A stretch of 64,000 nt of DNA from Chromobotia macracanthus (GCA_036877525.1 JAZGTH010000102.1:682501-746500); one strand, 5' to 3'; shown: positions 39,854-54,879, counted from the first letter of the stretch. Numbers and translations are program-made. Notes: generated by a model from the letters alone, not told the origin.

Positions 39854-40916
39854 GGTTCAGACATCTTCATCTTACATGCTCAGTCTGGACATAATCTCTA
39901 CAGTCAAACAGTCACTATGATTTGCATGAACTTCAAGTTGTCACAAATGAGTCTTCAAAAACAGGAACAAAACAAACAACAAACTAAAAGTCTACATAAA
40001 AAAGTGCAAAGACACGCAACACATGTCGAGTTTTTAATAAGGTTACAAGTTTCAGAAAATATGCTTCCTCTGAAGTAAAATAAGCTTTACACAAGCTTGC
40101 ATAAAATGCATGAAATCATTGTTGCATCATGTGCACAAAATGAATCAAGCCTTACAGCAGCGATTCCCAGATAACTTCTGCTGAGATGTTTTAATGCGGA
40201 TGGTTTTATGTACAGAAACTCTTGATCCAGCTCTGATGAAGTTCGGTGGGTTGCAAAGCAAATAATATTAAAGCTATACTTTCAATTACTGCAAATTGTG
40301 GAAGAGAATTAGAGGCAGTATATGAAGTCATTATTCTGTTGTGTTCATATTCATTAACACTGTCTTAACTGTTGAATGCAAGTTTTGTTGAAGGCAATGG
40401 TGAGACAATTGTAAGCTGCACTTGCAGCTATACTAATGAACTCATGTGAGCAGGCACATATAAGACTGTCTGCATGCAATTCAAGTCATAACACAAAACA
40501 AACCACTAAATAATCCACTGTGAGAGAGACAGTTTACAGTGTAAAAAGACCCTCAAGTTCTTATTAGCCTAAAGTTGTGAGGGACTCTTCAGAGATACAG
40601 ATTTCATTTGAACTGAGATTACTCACTGTGTGGCTGAGATCTGTCACCAGTAACATCACAGACTCTTCATTAGAATGAAATTCTCTTTTATAAAATGAGT
40701 GGTAATTTTATTTTTTAAGTAGCTCGGCAAAAACATGTCTTCCCTGCGGTCTAATTTTTTTAATGCAGTGTTTTGGCCAGTCATTTCTGATATGAACATT
40801 ACTTTTGATCTCAGCACTTTAATCCTCTGTATTTATTTACACTGAACTGCTCTCAAGATCTCAGAGTGTGACCGTCTGTATTTTCTGATATCCACTATAT
40901 CATGAGTGATGCTGGA

Positions 40917-40938
40917 CTCTCTCTCTCTCTCTCTCTCT
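40917..40938. repeat. (CT)11 microsatellite
   Basis: Perfect CT run of 22 bases. Confidence 0.95.
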
Positions 40939-43010
40939 GATGTAGCTCATGGCATTGGTTGAGTTTTCAGGGCTTCTTAGTTTGAGAGTTCAGCAAAGTG
41001 ACACAGAATTTGATTGGTCCCTGGGGACAGAACATGCTTTTTTATATTCTTATCTTTTGTCCCCAGTAGTGCTTAAAAAGCGTTTTTCTCTTTTTTCTGT
41101 TATCTGAGAAATGTTTTGTAGCTCTCTGAAACTACAGGCCCTCTTGTAAGTCACGCTGAATACAAATCCACTTCATCCTTTGAAGAAAAACTGTTACCTG
41201 CAGCATTCGCAGACTTACCTGATGTTTCACAGCTATTGTAAGCTCTCAGAGAAAACGTGATAACTGTAACCTGATACCGCTTTTGTCTTTGGTGTTCAAC
41301 TAAAGCGAAGGTTGTATCCAGTGTTGAGTATCTCAGTACAGTATTTACATACAGTCACTTTGTGTCCGGTGAGCTGATTGTGTGGGCAGTGTATGAAAGA
41401 GGTCACAATACACTGCATTTTGTTATATATTGTTTGTAAGTCCACTTATAATAGTCAGTAAAGCTTTTTGGTCCATAAACAGCAGAAATTGACAACTGAG
41501 TTTTCTGTGTGCTGTTTTTAACAATGTTGTGACCAAGAGCTTCAACACATTCTGTGGTGCATTGGCAGTATTGGCCGTGTGGATTAGCAATAAATCTATG
41601 ACACAAAATCTCATACAATTCATGCCATATTTCACTGTAGTATATCAAAACATAAATCTTTCGCTTCAACTAATGTTCCTTTTTTCCAGGGGCCAAATGT
41701 AGCAGTAATAATCAAACACCACTGATGGATTCACTGTAAAATATTTGTATATTCAGAGCTACAGCTTACGATCTGCTTCTGAACTGAGGAGTAAATAAAT
41801 AAATAACAGACTGCTGAATGCAGATGTTTCACCTTTGATGCACAAAGAGGAAATGTCTTGAAACCGGAAAATGAGGTTTCTGCTAGCAGAATGCCTGGCT
41901 GTTTTCTTCAGTGTGAAGTTATCTGGGTGCCGTGTAGTATTATCAGATAATGGGAGAGGAACAGAGAGAATGAATGCAGGGCAGCCCAACAATCCATCAG
42001 GCAAATCTGCCATTTCAACCACTTTACTTCCACATAGTTTATGACTGGGTGAAAGAAAATCACTAATGCAGATTCAGTTGTTCAGTGTGACTCCAGATTC
42101 ATTACAGTCAGCTTCCAGAACTCATATTCAGCCGGGATTTGAATTGTGTTTTGAGTTGAGAGTGTGTACGTGTGAGCAGGTCTCAGATAATTTAAGTGTG
42201 TTCAGACATTTGTTAAACTTATGTTAAACATTCCTGCTGCTTGTTTTATACTTGTTTAATACTTTAAGACAGTGAAAACTGAATCTAGATGAAGCGTTAT
42301 ATTTGTGCTTCAGCTGTAATGAAAAACAAATCTTCTAAATCTTTGCTATGTGAGATTCTGGGTGTTTTTTCTCCCTTCATCTGCTGACCTGACCAGTTTT
42401 CTCTCACAACAGCTTCGTCTGACTGTGTGAGGAAATCTTCTCTCTTCTCATGACCTGCTGGAGAAAATAATTAGAGGATGGGATTGGAAACCGGCTGATT
42501 CGTTTGCTGTCCACAGTGTGCAGCCAGACAGACCCATTCTAGGGTTTCCGTGTTCTTGCTTTCTCTTAAGGTAAGTGGTTGTGAAACATTAATGTTGTCA
42601 GCGCTTGCTGATATGTTCAGGGTGCAGTTCTTGGACAGATGTCTGACTCTTTCTAACTTTAGAAAGGAACGGTTTCACTCCAGCTTCAGAGAGACAGTCT
42701 GACTGGAAGTCCCACACATCAGAATGTAATCTGAAACACTGCTGCTGTCTCCTTCTGTCTCATTTCTCGGAATTTTTTTTTCCTGAGTGAACACAAGGTT
42801 AAAGAGGACATGTGTGTCTGCCGGCATTTTATATCTGGGGATCAATAATTTAGTCTGTAGTTCTGGAGGAAATTGCTGCTTAATCAACACTTTAGTGTGC
42901 TGTTTTACTCAAACAGCTGAACGGATCTGACTCAGCAGATAAAACTGATATAACCAGAAAATTATTTTATAATTTATGTAATTATATAAATAGTTTTAAT
43001 TTATTTATAA

Positions 43011-43050
43011 AAGGTAACACTTTACAGTTAAGTTCCATTTGTTATCATTA
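43011..43050 (+). repeat. Fragment of a dispersed teleost repeat (GGTAACACTTTACA type)
   Basis: AAGGTAACACTTTACAGTTA then AGTTCCATTTGTTATCATTA resembles the end of a very common fish interspersed repeat. The identification is from memory; only one end is visible here. Confidence 0.5.
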
Positions 43051-44276
43051 CCTTGCTTTTAGTGTACTACAAATACATTAATGTGGGACTGATAAAGTAT
43101 TTGACTTCTCAGAGTGAAGCTGAACTCACACTGTCAGATAGAAATTCAGCACAGGTGACTGTTTTTCTCCCACAATCTCTTCAGTTTCTCCCTCATACAT
43201 ATTTAAGTGTCTTTGCTCTTTTATCATGCTTGCATTTGTTCTTTTGATACTGTACAGGAAAGAGCAGGACACATCAGTTCATGTTCAGCTCTGTAATTCT
43301 GAACACTCTGAGCACTCTGAATCCAAAGGCATGATTCACTTACATGGTATTTACTGTTACTGCAGATATTTGAACACTCCCCTATAGCCTGACATGAGAC
43401 AAAAGATATTCTACAATTTAACCAGCTGTTAATTTTGTAATCAGAGATGATCACTAGAATGATCACTAGTCCTTTTTATAAATATACCACTATTTTTCAT
43501 TATTTTACATCTAAATAATGACAATGCTCTATTATCATGTGTGACCCACATCATTACTGAAGGTACAAAATGAGCGGCTGATGATGTCCCTCAACACTTT
43601 TGTCTCTGTATTCTGTCTCTCTCATGCATCTCTGCAGCCTGCACTTCTTCATTTGCTTATAATTGACATTTAATGTAGCAGTCAATGTGTTTATTAATTT
43701 CTCATTACAGAAATCAAATTAGCACTCACTGGCTGTAGTGTTCTGAGAGTGATGACTTGATATAAAACTGCTTTTCCATTCTAATGAAGCCTTTAAAATG
43801 ACTCAACACGGCTAAATGACACAAGAGTGCATAAACGTTTCATTAGCGTTGTGTTGCACATCTGTGTCACTTTAGTGTATGTTTCAGGAGAAAAACCTGC
43901 ATCTTTATTTATTCATGTAACCAGGTGCTTTCTCTGTGCCAAATATATTTAAAGGAAATCATTTTGTAATTTTGCCATGCAATTTGTTACATTGTTTTGT
44001 GCATGTTTGTGCCATTAGCTGATTTGCATAATCAGAAGACAGTTTATTCCTTGAGAAAGTTTAACATTAAGTTTATTTGCTTCCTTTGAACTTTTCAATT
44101 TTACTCTTACTTTCTCCAGATATTTTTCCTTTTTCTCATGGATTATTTCAACTCTGCGTCCAGTCATGTTTGAGACTTCAGACATACTGTGATGGTGGTG
44201 GAAACACTCTTCCATGAGATTCTGTATCTGACCATTAGCAAGTTATCTGTGAAAAATAACAGCATTTCTTAATCCT

Positions 44277-44320
44277 GGTTAATGTTTATTTATAGTTATA
44301 CTTTAGTTCATGTTAGTTCA
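44277..44320 (-). repeat. Second fragment of the same type of dispersed repeat
   Basis: Read on the minus strand, TGAACTAACATGAACTAAAG followed by TATAACTATAAATAAACATT resembles the interior of the repeat whose end lies at 43011-43050. The assignment is weak because the match is short and AT-rich. Confidence 0.4.
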
Positions 44321-47300
44321 AAATCCAGAATTAAATTACAGATTATAGTTATACAATCATAAACTCTAACCAAGTTTAATAATTATGTAAAAGTATTGTT
44401 TAAAGTTAGTTCTTTTGAACTGACCTTATTTTACTGACCTTAAATTGTATTGCAGGTCATTTTTAGGTATGCGTTTAAAATCTGTTTCTGTAAAATGCTG
44501 CAGTACAAGGAAAAGGCAAGAAAATACACGTTTTGCCTGTCCTTAAAAAATATGAGGAGAAATAAATCAAACAAACAAACACGTTACAAAAGTACCTGAG
44601 TCCAGCGTGAATAACTCACAGCAGAGAGAAAGAGATACAGGCTGTTTTACTGCCTGAACTGCACATGTGTTTAATGGGCTCAGGCTGACAGGATCTGCTG
44701 CTTAGACCAGAGGTAGAACAGAGATTAACAGGTAATGATGTGGATTACAAACAGCCGTATAGAGAAAGCAATCACATGTGAGTAGCTGAGATACTCCAGA
44801 TTCAGTAATCCTATTAATATACCTGCTGCTGTAATGCTGGAGAGGTTGTGGAGTTTATGAGAACAGGAGATCGCTCGGGTGGGTTGGTGCTCAAAGCAAG
44901 AGGACTGGATTAATGACTGTTGTGTCGTCACTGTCAAACTGTCACTCCAGCAGAGTGAAAATATCTCGCTGGTGGAGAGCGAGTGTTCACAAACACTCGC
45001 CCGCCGCTCTGACAGTTACAGACACGCAGATGAATTAAAGCAGACAGCTTCTCCCAGCCGCACAACAAGCTCGTCACATACAAGCGATGAAAAATAGTGA
45101 TGAAGCCCAAATCATTTCTGTGAATAGTTTATTTTGAAACTGCTTTTTTAGTGAACTGAAACACGTACAGGCACTACTTGCTGTTTACAGTATCTGAATC
45201 AATACAAAGACTCAAAAGAACAATTGTTCACTAATAGGGCTAATGCAGGCTAATGAAGAGGACATCCTCTTCATCACTGTAAGAGAGAGTGAGAAGTATC
45301 CTGTGAATGAACCCTCGAGTCAGTCAGTGTCTCCTCCAGCAGTTCTCATGAAGTAATTGAGTGTCACTGCCTGTCAGTCTTTTCACACTGCTGGGCCCTG
45401 ACAAGCTCCATAAATCTTCTGTTGCTGTAGAAGAGCTAATCAGATCAGAAATCCAATTATTCCAGAAGTGTAGAATGATGGATTTTACACTAAGTAAAAG
45501 AAACATGGCTTCTGTACAGGCATATATCAGTAAAAAGAACTCAAACCTAAAGAAAACTCTCTGTTTAGAGAGTTCAGCTATTCCAGAGATGGGCTACAGG
45601 TCATTTACTGAAGCTCTTACAAATCAATGAGCAGTTCTAAATACAGGAAATACAGAGACATGAAACGGCTGCTCTGCTCAGTGCTGCATGTAGAGGAGGA
45701 AACACACTGTAAATCACACTGTTAAAGCTTTATTAGCTCTGAATCAGACACAATATCAATAAACTGTTCACAGAAGGTTCTTTCACTAATGTCTGTTTAA
45801 CAGTCGGATGATTTTGGTCAATGTGTGGCTCGACTCGATGCTTCACAGGTTGTAAACTCATCTGTCAAACATGCAAATGATTACTGTTTATCTGTATTTC
45901 TAATTCTTCTGACTGTCCTTCAGAAAAACAGTTAACACTGAGGTTCTGCAGGGAGAGTGTTCATGTATATGAGTGCTAATGAAATAGTTTTAAAATCATG
46001 AATTATATAAATCTCACATGATGTTTATATTCTGTTTGGAAGTGGATTCATTGTGACTTCAGAGTTGAATGTTTAACATATATCTCATATAGTAGGCTGT
46101 TGATGGGGCTATTTCTTCATGTATAATTTCTAGTTTAAATTCGACTCAACACAGTGAATTATCTATCAGTGGCTCTATCTTCTCACAGTCATAGTGGGCT
46201 TACACACTGTCATATGCTAACTGTTAACTATGGCTAATGCAGTCATAGGGATCAAACATGTGACATCCAGCTGTTTCGAACCCTGACGTGACATAAAACA
46301 TGCCCAAAGGGACAATATTTTTTTTTACGTTGTGTACAGTTAATGTAAATTGTGTTGGTGTAGTGGCAGAGTTTTCATTTATCACGCAGGGAGACCAGAA
46401 ATTAAATCATGACCTAATATGTATTTTTCCTAATGAACCAATTAAAATACCAGCTGAGTATGACAGGCAGTAATCATGCACTTAGTGTGCTGAAGAGCTT
46501 TGACATTTTTGTGCACACTTTCATGTGTTCAGACACAAATTATAGACAGAAAATCACAGAAACTTTAGATGTAAATGTAGAGTTTGTGTGTGTTATTTTG
46601 TGTACTGACCCTCTGACAATAAATACAGCTGTAAATACAAACTACAATGCCTGTGCTAATATGAGTGATTTATAAAACTGTAATGTTACAGGATTGTCTT
46701 TATTTATTTTGATTATCATCTCTCAACTGCTGCATTTGATGTGAGGCTTTAATATTTACATTAATCTCTTTAAAATGACACCTAACAGACATTAACAAAA
46801 CTTATAAAGACGTCTCCTTAAAAAACAAATATAATCTTCTGAAAGCATTCAGACTGTGACAGACTCAACAGCGCTAAACTTGCTGATGCCAAAATGGTTG
46901 TTTTTAGGAAATCATGTGTCATTATATAACTACTCATAGTTGCCATAATCAGCGTAATATTTCACAGTTTTTACTTAAGTTTCACCCTCTGTTGAACTTG
47001 ATTGATTTTTGTGGAGTTTCAGTTGTCATCTTTTTTTTTGTTTTTCAGCTCTGGCTGAAGAAGGTACAGGGTGTACATCAGTTTCTGTACATCAGAGAGT
47101 TTTTAATATGCTCTCTGTGTGGACATAATCACCTCTGAACAGTGCACTGCTCTGAGGTGTGAGGCCCCTTCACACCTTCATCTGTTTCACCTTCACTCTT
47201 TAGTGTACAGCCCACATGAAGTGAGCGTCATGTCTCAGAGCGTGTGCAGTACTTTTAATGAGAATGCTGTGATCACGTGTGATCACACACACATGTGAAT

Positions 47301-49984
47301 CGTGTAAAACCATCTGTTGTAAATAGTTGCATTCAGTTTCTTGGGACAGGATGGATTTAGAAAGAAATTGTTTATTAAGAAAGGTCCATTATTTTTGTTC
47401 CAAATAGAGAACTGCCTACCTAGAAATGTTGCTGCTGTTGTGATAGATCTCTGATTACAATGATCTCAGTGTCTCTGTGTGCATGCAGGTCATCAGAGGG
47501 TTGGAGGGTTGCTGATGCAGTGATTATCAGTTCCCATTGTCAGGTCCAGTGGTCATTTTGCTCGTTCTCCTGTGGTGAGTTGTGAGTTTAGAATCCCTCA
47601 GCAGAAGCCCAATGTTCTCGCTTCATCTCCATTCTGTCTTCACTGACTGATCCAATCAATATTCTTCCACTGATAGGCCCGACTTACTTACACTCCAGAA
47701 CTGATATTTCTTTCTGTTCAACCTTGACAACTTCTAGTTTTGGCTGGTTTTGTAGTAATTTGAGAAAAGTAGCACCTTCATAAAGAAGAGTAAAGCGGGA
47801 TCTCTCTTGCTGTTATGTGGGTAGCCAGACGTTTGACTGTGTACACAGTCTCTCCAAATAAAAGCATCTACTGAATGTCTTTGTGAATGATAATTTAAAT
47901 ACTAATCCAGCTAAAACCCCTCAAGAAAGAACTTTTAGCATTTTCTCAACTGATTGGTGGAGACCATAGTCATGTGACGAAGATCAACCTGACAGATGAT
48001 TTTGTTGGGGACTTTGTTGAGTTGGTTAAATATAATTCAAAGCCTAGCTTGATGTGGTATGAGCTGGTGAAAGGTCATGGTTAACTCTTGGCATCATGGG
48101 TAATTGTTTAAGTCACCTGAAAACAGATCATGAGCATAAATTCTGACTCAGTGTCAGATGACTTCTGTCTCTTGATTAGGCTGCATAAATTAAAAAATTC
48201 TCATTTTTTAATTCATTAACTCAGTTTTATAGTGTCTCAAATCCTTATCACAAGCTTAACAGCCCCTCTCCTCTTTTCTTAAAAGTCTGACTGATGAAAG
48301 ATTATGAAGGAGAGAAATGTAATAGTATGATAACAAGCCTGTTTCTTTTCTTTCTTTATAAGATCTTTAAAAAACAGATGAGAAACATTATTATTACTAT
48401 TACTAAGATATGATTTCAAATACCTGCTAAAACTGTTTAATGTTCAGAAAGATTATCAGGACTGCTGAAAGATAATCACAGAAACTCATTACAATGATTA
48501 TATAATAATCTCACTATTGTGTCACATGTAGAGAGCAATATCAGAAACATGAAATTGGAAATTGAATGTGTTGTAATAGACTTTCCTTCTAAATAAATTA
48601 GATCAACTTTGCAGCTGTTTTATTTATAAGCACAATATTCAATCAGCACTTGACTTTCCTTTCTGTTTGTATCTGTATGTGACTCCGTGTAAAGTACTTT
48701 TAAAGTTGTTTGCTTATTGCAGGACACACAATGTATGTGTAATGTGTACCATTAACGTGCTGGACCTTATACAGAAAAGGTGTCATGTATTTTGCATAAT
48801 GAGCAAGTAAGAAATAAAGATGATACAATCCAATGCAGTATTTGTCTTAAACATCACACATCATGAATAAACGTCCCTCTCTCTCTCTCTGTATCATATA
48901 CATACTGATGCCTGTTTACCAGGCATGTCATAAGTCACGTGTGACAGGCATAAAAACATCACTCTAATCACTGTTAGTTTCCCTATTTTTAGACATTTTA
49001 TACACCTACCCAGCATGAGATATACCTGTCAGATGTGGGAGGAATTATATCAAAACAGGTGGGAGAGATGTTGAGAGATGAACTCGTGAAGCATACCCAA
49101 GCTTTTCCAGCCCACAGGCACATTCTGTACTAGAATAGAGAGATCTATTTTGCCTTGAGCTTCATTGCTGTCCTGATTTCCTGTCCAGGTCAACAGATGG
49201 CACTGTGTTCTCTTCTGCCTCACTGTCTGCACAGGGTCTTAAATGATTAACTCCATCAAACAGCATACATGTGATACAGTGCAGACTGCATGTATGAAGC
49301 ATCACTGAGAGTCTTCTATTCACGCCTTCAGAAGAAGAACTACAATCATCACATAACACATGAGTTAGAACCATGAGTATCATGTGGTTGAGTAAATATT
49401 CATACCAGTTTAATTTTAGGTAAACTGTTTCTTTATTAGAGTAAATGGTAAATGGTCATATTAAACTAAATAAAGGAGAAAATGCAGTTCAAACGGTTCT
49501 GTGTAACAACATGTCATTTGTCTTCATTTGTGTTAATGTACAACGTCAGTTATGTAAGCATAACTTTAATGGTAACAGAAGCTGATCAGAACTGTCTCTG
49601 TCAGAGCTGCAGTGTGGGAGAGGGCCTGACACGGGTGTGTTTGTTTGGGCTGTGGGGAGGTGTGCTGTAGCAGAAGGTTGTGAGGTCGTGTGTGTGTGGA
49701 TATGAGGACACAGAATGTTGTGTCACAGACGCTCTGATTCAGACACACCAGCTGCTGGATCCAAAACACTCATCAGGCATCAGATGTATGCAGGATACAC
49801 GCGTCAGCACTAATGCACTGTCTGCTGCGACAGCCCCAGACATTAAACCACATTGTGCTTTTAAGAGGGCATTATAAATGTATTTATGATCATGCATAAT
49901 TGAAGCTTATATTATACAAACATACTTCTATTATTGAATGTGAGTATATTATAGTGTAAAATAACTGGTAGGGATGATGTTTAG

Positions 49985-50060
49985 TGATAGAGGTTCTACA
50001 GATGGTTCTTTATGGAACCAAACAGCCAAAAATGATTCTTCTATGGCATCATGTAACACC
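49985..50060 (+). repeat. Dispersed repeat fragment (GGTTCTTTATGGAACC type)
   Basis: GAGGTTCTACAGATGGTTCT continues into TTATGGAACCAAACAGCC and AATGATTCTTCTATGGCATC. This arrangement of alternating GGTTCT and GGAACC motifs resembles a common cypriniform interspersed element. It sits about 90 bases before the SINE at 50150. Confidence 0.55.
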
Positions 50061-50149
50061 TTGTGTATGTAAATACTAAAACACAAATCATGTCTGCTGA
50101 TTGTGTTATTGACTGTCTGCATCATTTTAGCTAAAAGAATTTTGCAAAT

Positions 50150-50295
50150 CATTTACATTAACACGTTTGTCACATGCTTTTATCCATAGCAACTTTCAGG
50201 TCTTTCATTCAGGTTATTTTATTTTTACAATTTATCAGTACGTGTGTTCCCTGACAATTGAACCCACAACGTTCTTAACAGCATTTCTTTCCCTT
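50150..50295 (-). mobile_element. Diverged tRNA-derived SINE, minus strand
   Basis: On the minus strand it shows AACGTTGTGGGTTCAATTG (B-box region), GTACTGATAAATTGTA, then GTTGCTATGGATAAAAGC and a tail ending AATGTAAATG. These appear in the same order as in the copy at 36899-37038, with many substitutions and an expanded AT-rich middle. It is an old copy of the same family. Confidence 0.75.
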
Positions 50296-53200
50296 TTCAA
50301 ACAACTGACTAGTAGACTGGTGAGGTTAGCGACTAAGTTATAAAAAGTATTTTACATATTTTTTCATCCATGTTATTTGAAAACATTTAAATACATTTTA
50401 AATGACAATACATAGTCATGTATACCTCTTTACTTTATATAAGACCTGCTCTGACGGTGAATTATATAACAAGGGTAAGAATTGACACGTTACACATTAG
50501 ACTGCCTTTCTCACGCTTTACAGAGCAGACACATTTATTACTGTCAAAGCTGTAACTCATGCTAGTAAAGCTTTGAAAAGAATCGATAAACACAGATCTT
50601 ATAGACTGTCAGGAACTCGTCACAAAAATGTTTCTGCTGTACTCAGTACAATTTATTTGATTTATGTAACATTATGATAATTGGTTGATTGTTCTTCCAT
50701 TCCTTAATGTTATTGATATATTCATGTTATGATTCATCAGCTGTGAGTGAAGCTGCATTGAGATTATTACTGCAGATGAAGTGTGACAATCAGTAACAAC
50801 AATACAGCAGACAGGAGACACTCAGGCTGCGTAAACACTGTCACTCGAGTCGAGGAAATGTGTATAGAATCAGTGTCTCAGTTTTTATCAGAGCTTTATT
50901 TCTGTGTCTACACTTTCATTGGTTTGCACATAAACTTAATTTACTGCTGAATGTAACCCTAAAAAACAAGAATATTATGGCATTTATTCATCCACAGCCC
51001 ATTAAGACTTTTTTACTGCCGTTTTCCAGACTTGCATAATAAGCTCCGTAAATTGCTGTTAAACACATTAAACATTTTTATGTTTTTTTTGCCACCAGCC
51101 CTTGTGTGTGATTATGCCCTGAAATGATCTCCAACATGAAGTATTCATTTCTGAGGTGATGTGTTGTTGTGCTTGGACACCGTGAGAGAGATTCAGCTGA
51201 TACGCTGAGTCACAAAGGAAACTTTCCTTCCAGAAACTGTCGCCACACCGCCTGCAACACATGACAGCTCACATCTGAGTTCTGTTCTGAAGTCTGATGC
51301 ACTTTCATTAGTTTACCTCACTTTCTATTTCCAGGACAGATGGTGCATCTGTCAACAGAAAACATCTAATTTTCATGTTTTTTGTCTTCCATGTTTTCTG
51401 TTCACTACAGTGACTCTTTTGAAATTAGCCCATAAGAGAATTTCAAACAATGTTTTAGTTGCATTGCAGCCAGGCTTTATTTTTTAGGAATAATGTTATT
51501 TTTGGGGTTCTTTGGTTGTTTGTTTTCAAAGCAGATGTAGACATAGAGATTTATACTGTAATGAGTTTTGTTATTTAGTACAAAGTGTGACAAAACATGG
51601 TTTCTCGTGTCACGCAGGGTGTCACGTTTGCAGCCTGGGGCCTGGAAAGCACACGTCCGTCAGCTCACAACTTCCTTTATGATGTAAACAGATCAATACG
51701 AACATAATCAGCAGGTTATCAGCAGGGTTGTATCTGGTCTTGGCTTTTGCTGGCACTTGACAATATGCTCATACAAGGTAAACTTGCTGTTTCAGTATCT
51801 CCTGGTTGTGAACTCAGCTGATTGTTGTTTGCTATTAAAACAGCTTGAAACAACAAGAGTAGATGGTTGAAAATCAACAGTAACTTACAACCATTTCTAC
51901 AATGCTCATGAAGTTGTGTTGTGCGTCTGAATATTTTTAGACTGACTGAATCTCAGCAGGCAGGAGGAACCGTCAGTGCTTCTGAGGTCACAAACACTTG
52001 TGCTTCAGGTTCTCCTGCTGGTTCTTTGGTCTGGTGTTGTATTATTGATCCTGTAAAGATCTCTGGGACATGAGCTCCATGCTTATTTGTTCTCATCACT
52101 ATTACAGACATTTATGTTAATACCATCTTTCAGATTTCTCCACATCTCCCTGAAACAACCTCCTTCATTTGTTTCTTTAATTAAGGTTATGAAACACATT
52201 CAGGAATGTTCGGGAAGGTGAACATTTTACAGGTGACGGCAATAACTGTAAATGTTTTGCATTAGGAGTCGACAGGGAGGAATATTTCCAGCCTCCACTG
52301 GTCTTTGATTAAGATTGTTTTCCAGCATGTTTAGTGCAGTATATTTCGAGTAGCACATAGATCATCCTCAGCCAGATCCTGTGCTGTGTTCAGTAGCTTT
52401 GTTTAATGACTAATGACTGTTAATGACTGTTTTTTGTTTATAATAGTAAAGATCAGGAGATCTCAGATGGTGGACCATGACAGGGTCACATGTCTGTTCT
52501 GCACTGTTAGGGTTATACAGTTTTAACAGAGAGCAGAAAACCCTGCCCATATGTTTTCCTGGTGATGCCAAGGGCTTCGCATTCAATTAAACTAACTGAA
52601 TCTTTTCACAAACCTTCATCTGTTACTTGATACAGTAATATTGCTAACACTATTATAACATCTGACTGCTTGTTTCTTGTGTTGTTCTGCTAAATCACAC
52701 TTCTGTTGTTAATTATTAGTTATAATGTCATCCTTTACTGAAGAAACTTTCATTCTCTGTATACTCTCAGAACACATTCTGCATCTTTGATTCTGGACAG
52801 GGATCAGTTCCCAGTAAAATAAATCATAGAATAGCTTCTATTTATTACTTCATATCTGCTGTTAGAAAACTAGCTACGAGATTTAATAATTAATGAACAG
52901 CTGTAGAAGTTACAGTTAGCAGATTACAGTACCATCACTGGCAGTGAACAGAGGAAGCCTTAATGCCTTTATGGATCTTAATTTTCACTGGATTATACAT
53001 CAATGGCTTTTTTTCCACATAGCTGAATTAATTGTTTTTACAGTAGAAAACTCCTCATTTCACATCTCAGTCCAAACTGTTCATTACTACAATGTACAGT
53101 AACCGCTCCCTCTGGATTGTGCAGGAAGTTTGCTTGATTTAATGGAGAAAACTCCATGACTTAAATAAAAACAAAAGTCACCCATATCAGTCCTGTTTAA

Positions 53201-54879
53201 GTTTTAATAGTAATGTTTTCCTTCAGACTACCTGCCTGAAGCATTTAAATTTTAAATAACTCTAATGCATCATGCCTTTAATATTTCTGCTACAATTAAT
53301 ATTCTTCATACTCTGCTGCTCATCTATAGCCCTTGATAAAGCTTGTAATATTGTGTTACTGCTGTCATGGGGGTGATTATGACATTTTACGTGAGCGTAG
53401 ATGTTACATTTAAAGACACTGGTGTGCCGGTGAAAAACATACTGCATGTTATCTCAAAGACGCTGTGAAATGAATGCTGCTGTCAGATGTTTATGTATTA
53501 TATAGAGCAGAACTATATTGGTGTCTCTCAGAGATTTCTGTGTGGTGTTGTTCGAAACCCTTAATCCTAAATATTACCAGATCTGCAGTTAAATCAGATA
53601 AATTATTTCATTCAAACATAATATCTGGATCCTGAATTGCGATTGGCCCTCTGTTGTACTCTGAGCTTACTTGCATACATTTAACCATTTGTCCTTATTA
53701 GCACAGTGTCTATAATTTGATTCTTGTGATGACAGCAACACTTTTAGTTTTTATGGTCTTTTTACACCCTCTGTCTGACTCTGGGCCAGTGCTGCAGTGA
53801 GTTTAGGGCTTCTTCACATGTCAGTAATGTGCTGCTCTTTCAGCTGTCAGATTGTGGCCTGGTCAAAAATAATTTTTACCCGTCTTGTCTTTGGCAGCTT
53901 CTTGGCAAACCCTGCATTACATTGTGACACGTTTATTCAGAAAAAACCCTATGAGCCATTTGTGCAGCTTATTTCAAAAAAGTTTTTTTTTCACTGAGAA
54001 ATGTTGAGTTCTTAAAGTTACTGTATGATTTATAGTGTAATAAACTCTTTTATCTGAAAGGATGAAGGAAATGTGATTTTTCGTGATATGGGCCCTGCAG
54101 ATACTCACATATAGATGTAATAAAATCAACAATAGATCCTCAGGGACACAATATCCTTATGCCACACAAAGACCAAAATAGTCCAGTGTCATAACACCTC
54201 AGAGGTCACTCACGGGAAGGTCAGTCATGTGTTGCTAATCTGAACATTTAATATGAGGTCTCGCTGATAATGCCAGAACAGGCTGGAGGATTAGAGGGAA
54301 ATAAAGGTATAAATATAACATTTGTTTTTTAAACAAATACAACGGGCAGAACTGAAGCTTGTTTGCAGCTTTCTGTGAATAAATGTTCTGGTTTCAGTGT
54401 CGGGTGTGAGGACACAGCAGGTGGAAAACCTCATTTGTGATGAATCCTCACTTTTATCCACATAAAAGTTTATTTAGTAAGTAGCTTTACATGGTAAAAA
54501 CAAAAGTGTAATTATCATAAGAGCTCTAGTTTGGCATGTAAAAATAACAGTGTGAAGTTTTTTGAAAGATGAACAGTTATCTTCATTCTCCAGACTGCTC
54601 TCAGCTGTGTGTTTCATGACTATATTCAGTTGATTCATGACTATTGATTTAGTATTTCAGAAAACACAAATGGTAGGTAAGATATTTGTGCTGCTTTCAT
54701 GAGACATTTAGAACTTCAGGTCGAGTCAGAGCTGCTCGAATTGCTAAATCTTCTCATGCATAAACACAGAGAAACAGCTTTTCCACATACAAGAAAGGTT
54801 ACTGTTAGAGTCACCAGATGGCTCTGTAAATATATGCTAACAGTTGTAACAATAATGATGGTGTTCAGTGCTCTGGAGT
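50296..54879. other. Noncoding gene-desert sequence
   Basis: I see no repeat, exon or RNA gene that I can support in this AT-rich stretch. Confidence 0.65.

Larger units (their letters stand above)
37039..43010. other. Noncoding gene-desert sequence with simple repeats
   Basis: Two CT microsatellites and the 17-bp minisatellite lie here. No exon or RNA gene is visible; open frames are below 90 codons. Confidence 0.65.
43051..50149. other. Noncoding gene-desert sequence
   Basis: Apart from the dispersed-repeat fragments at 44277 and 49985, I see a near-palindromic TGTGATCACGTGTGATCACA at 47268-47287 and otherwise nothing that supports a gene. Confidence 0.65.
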
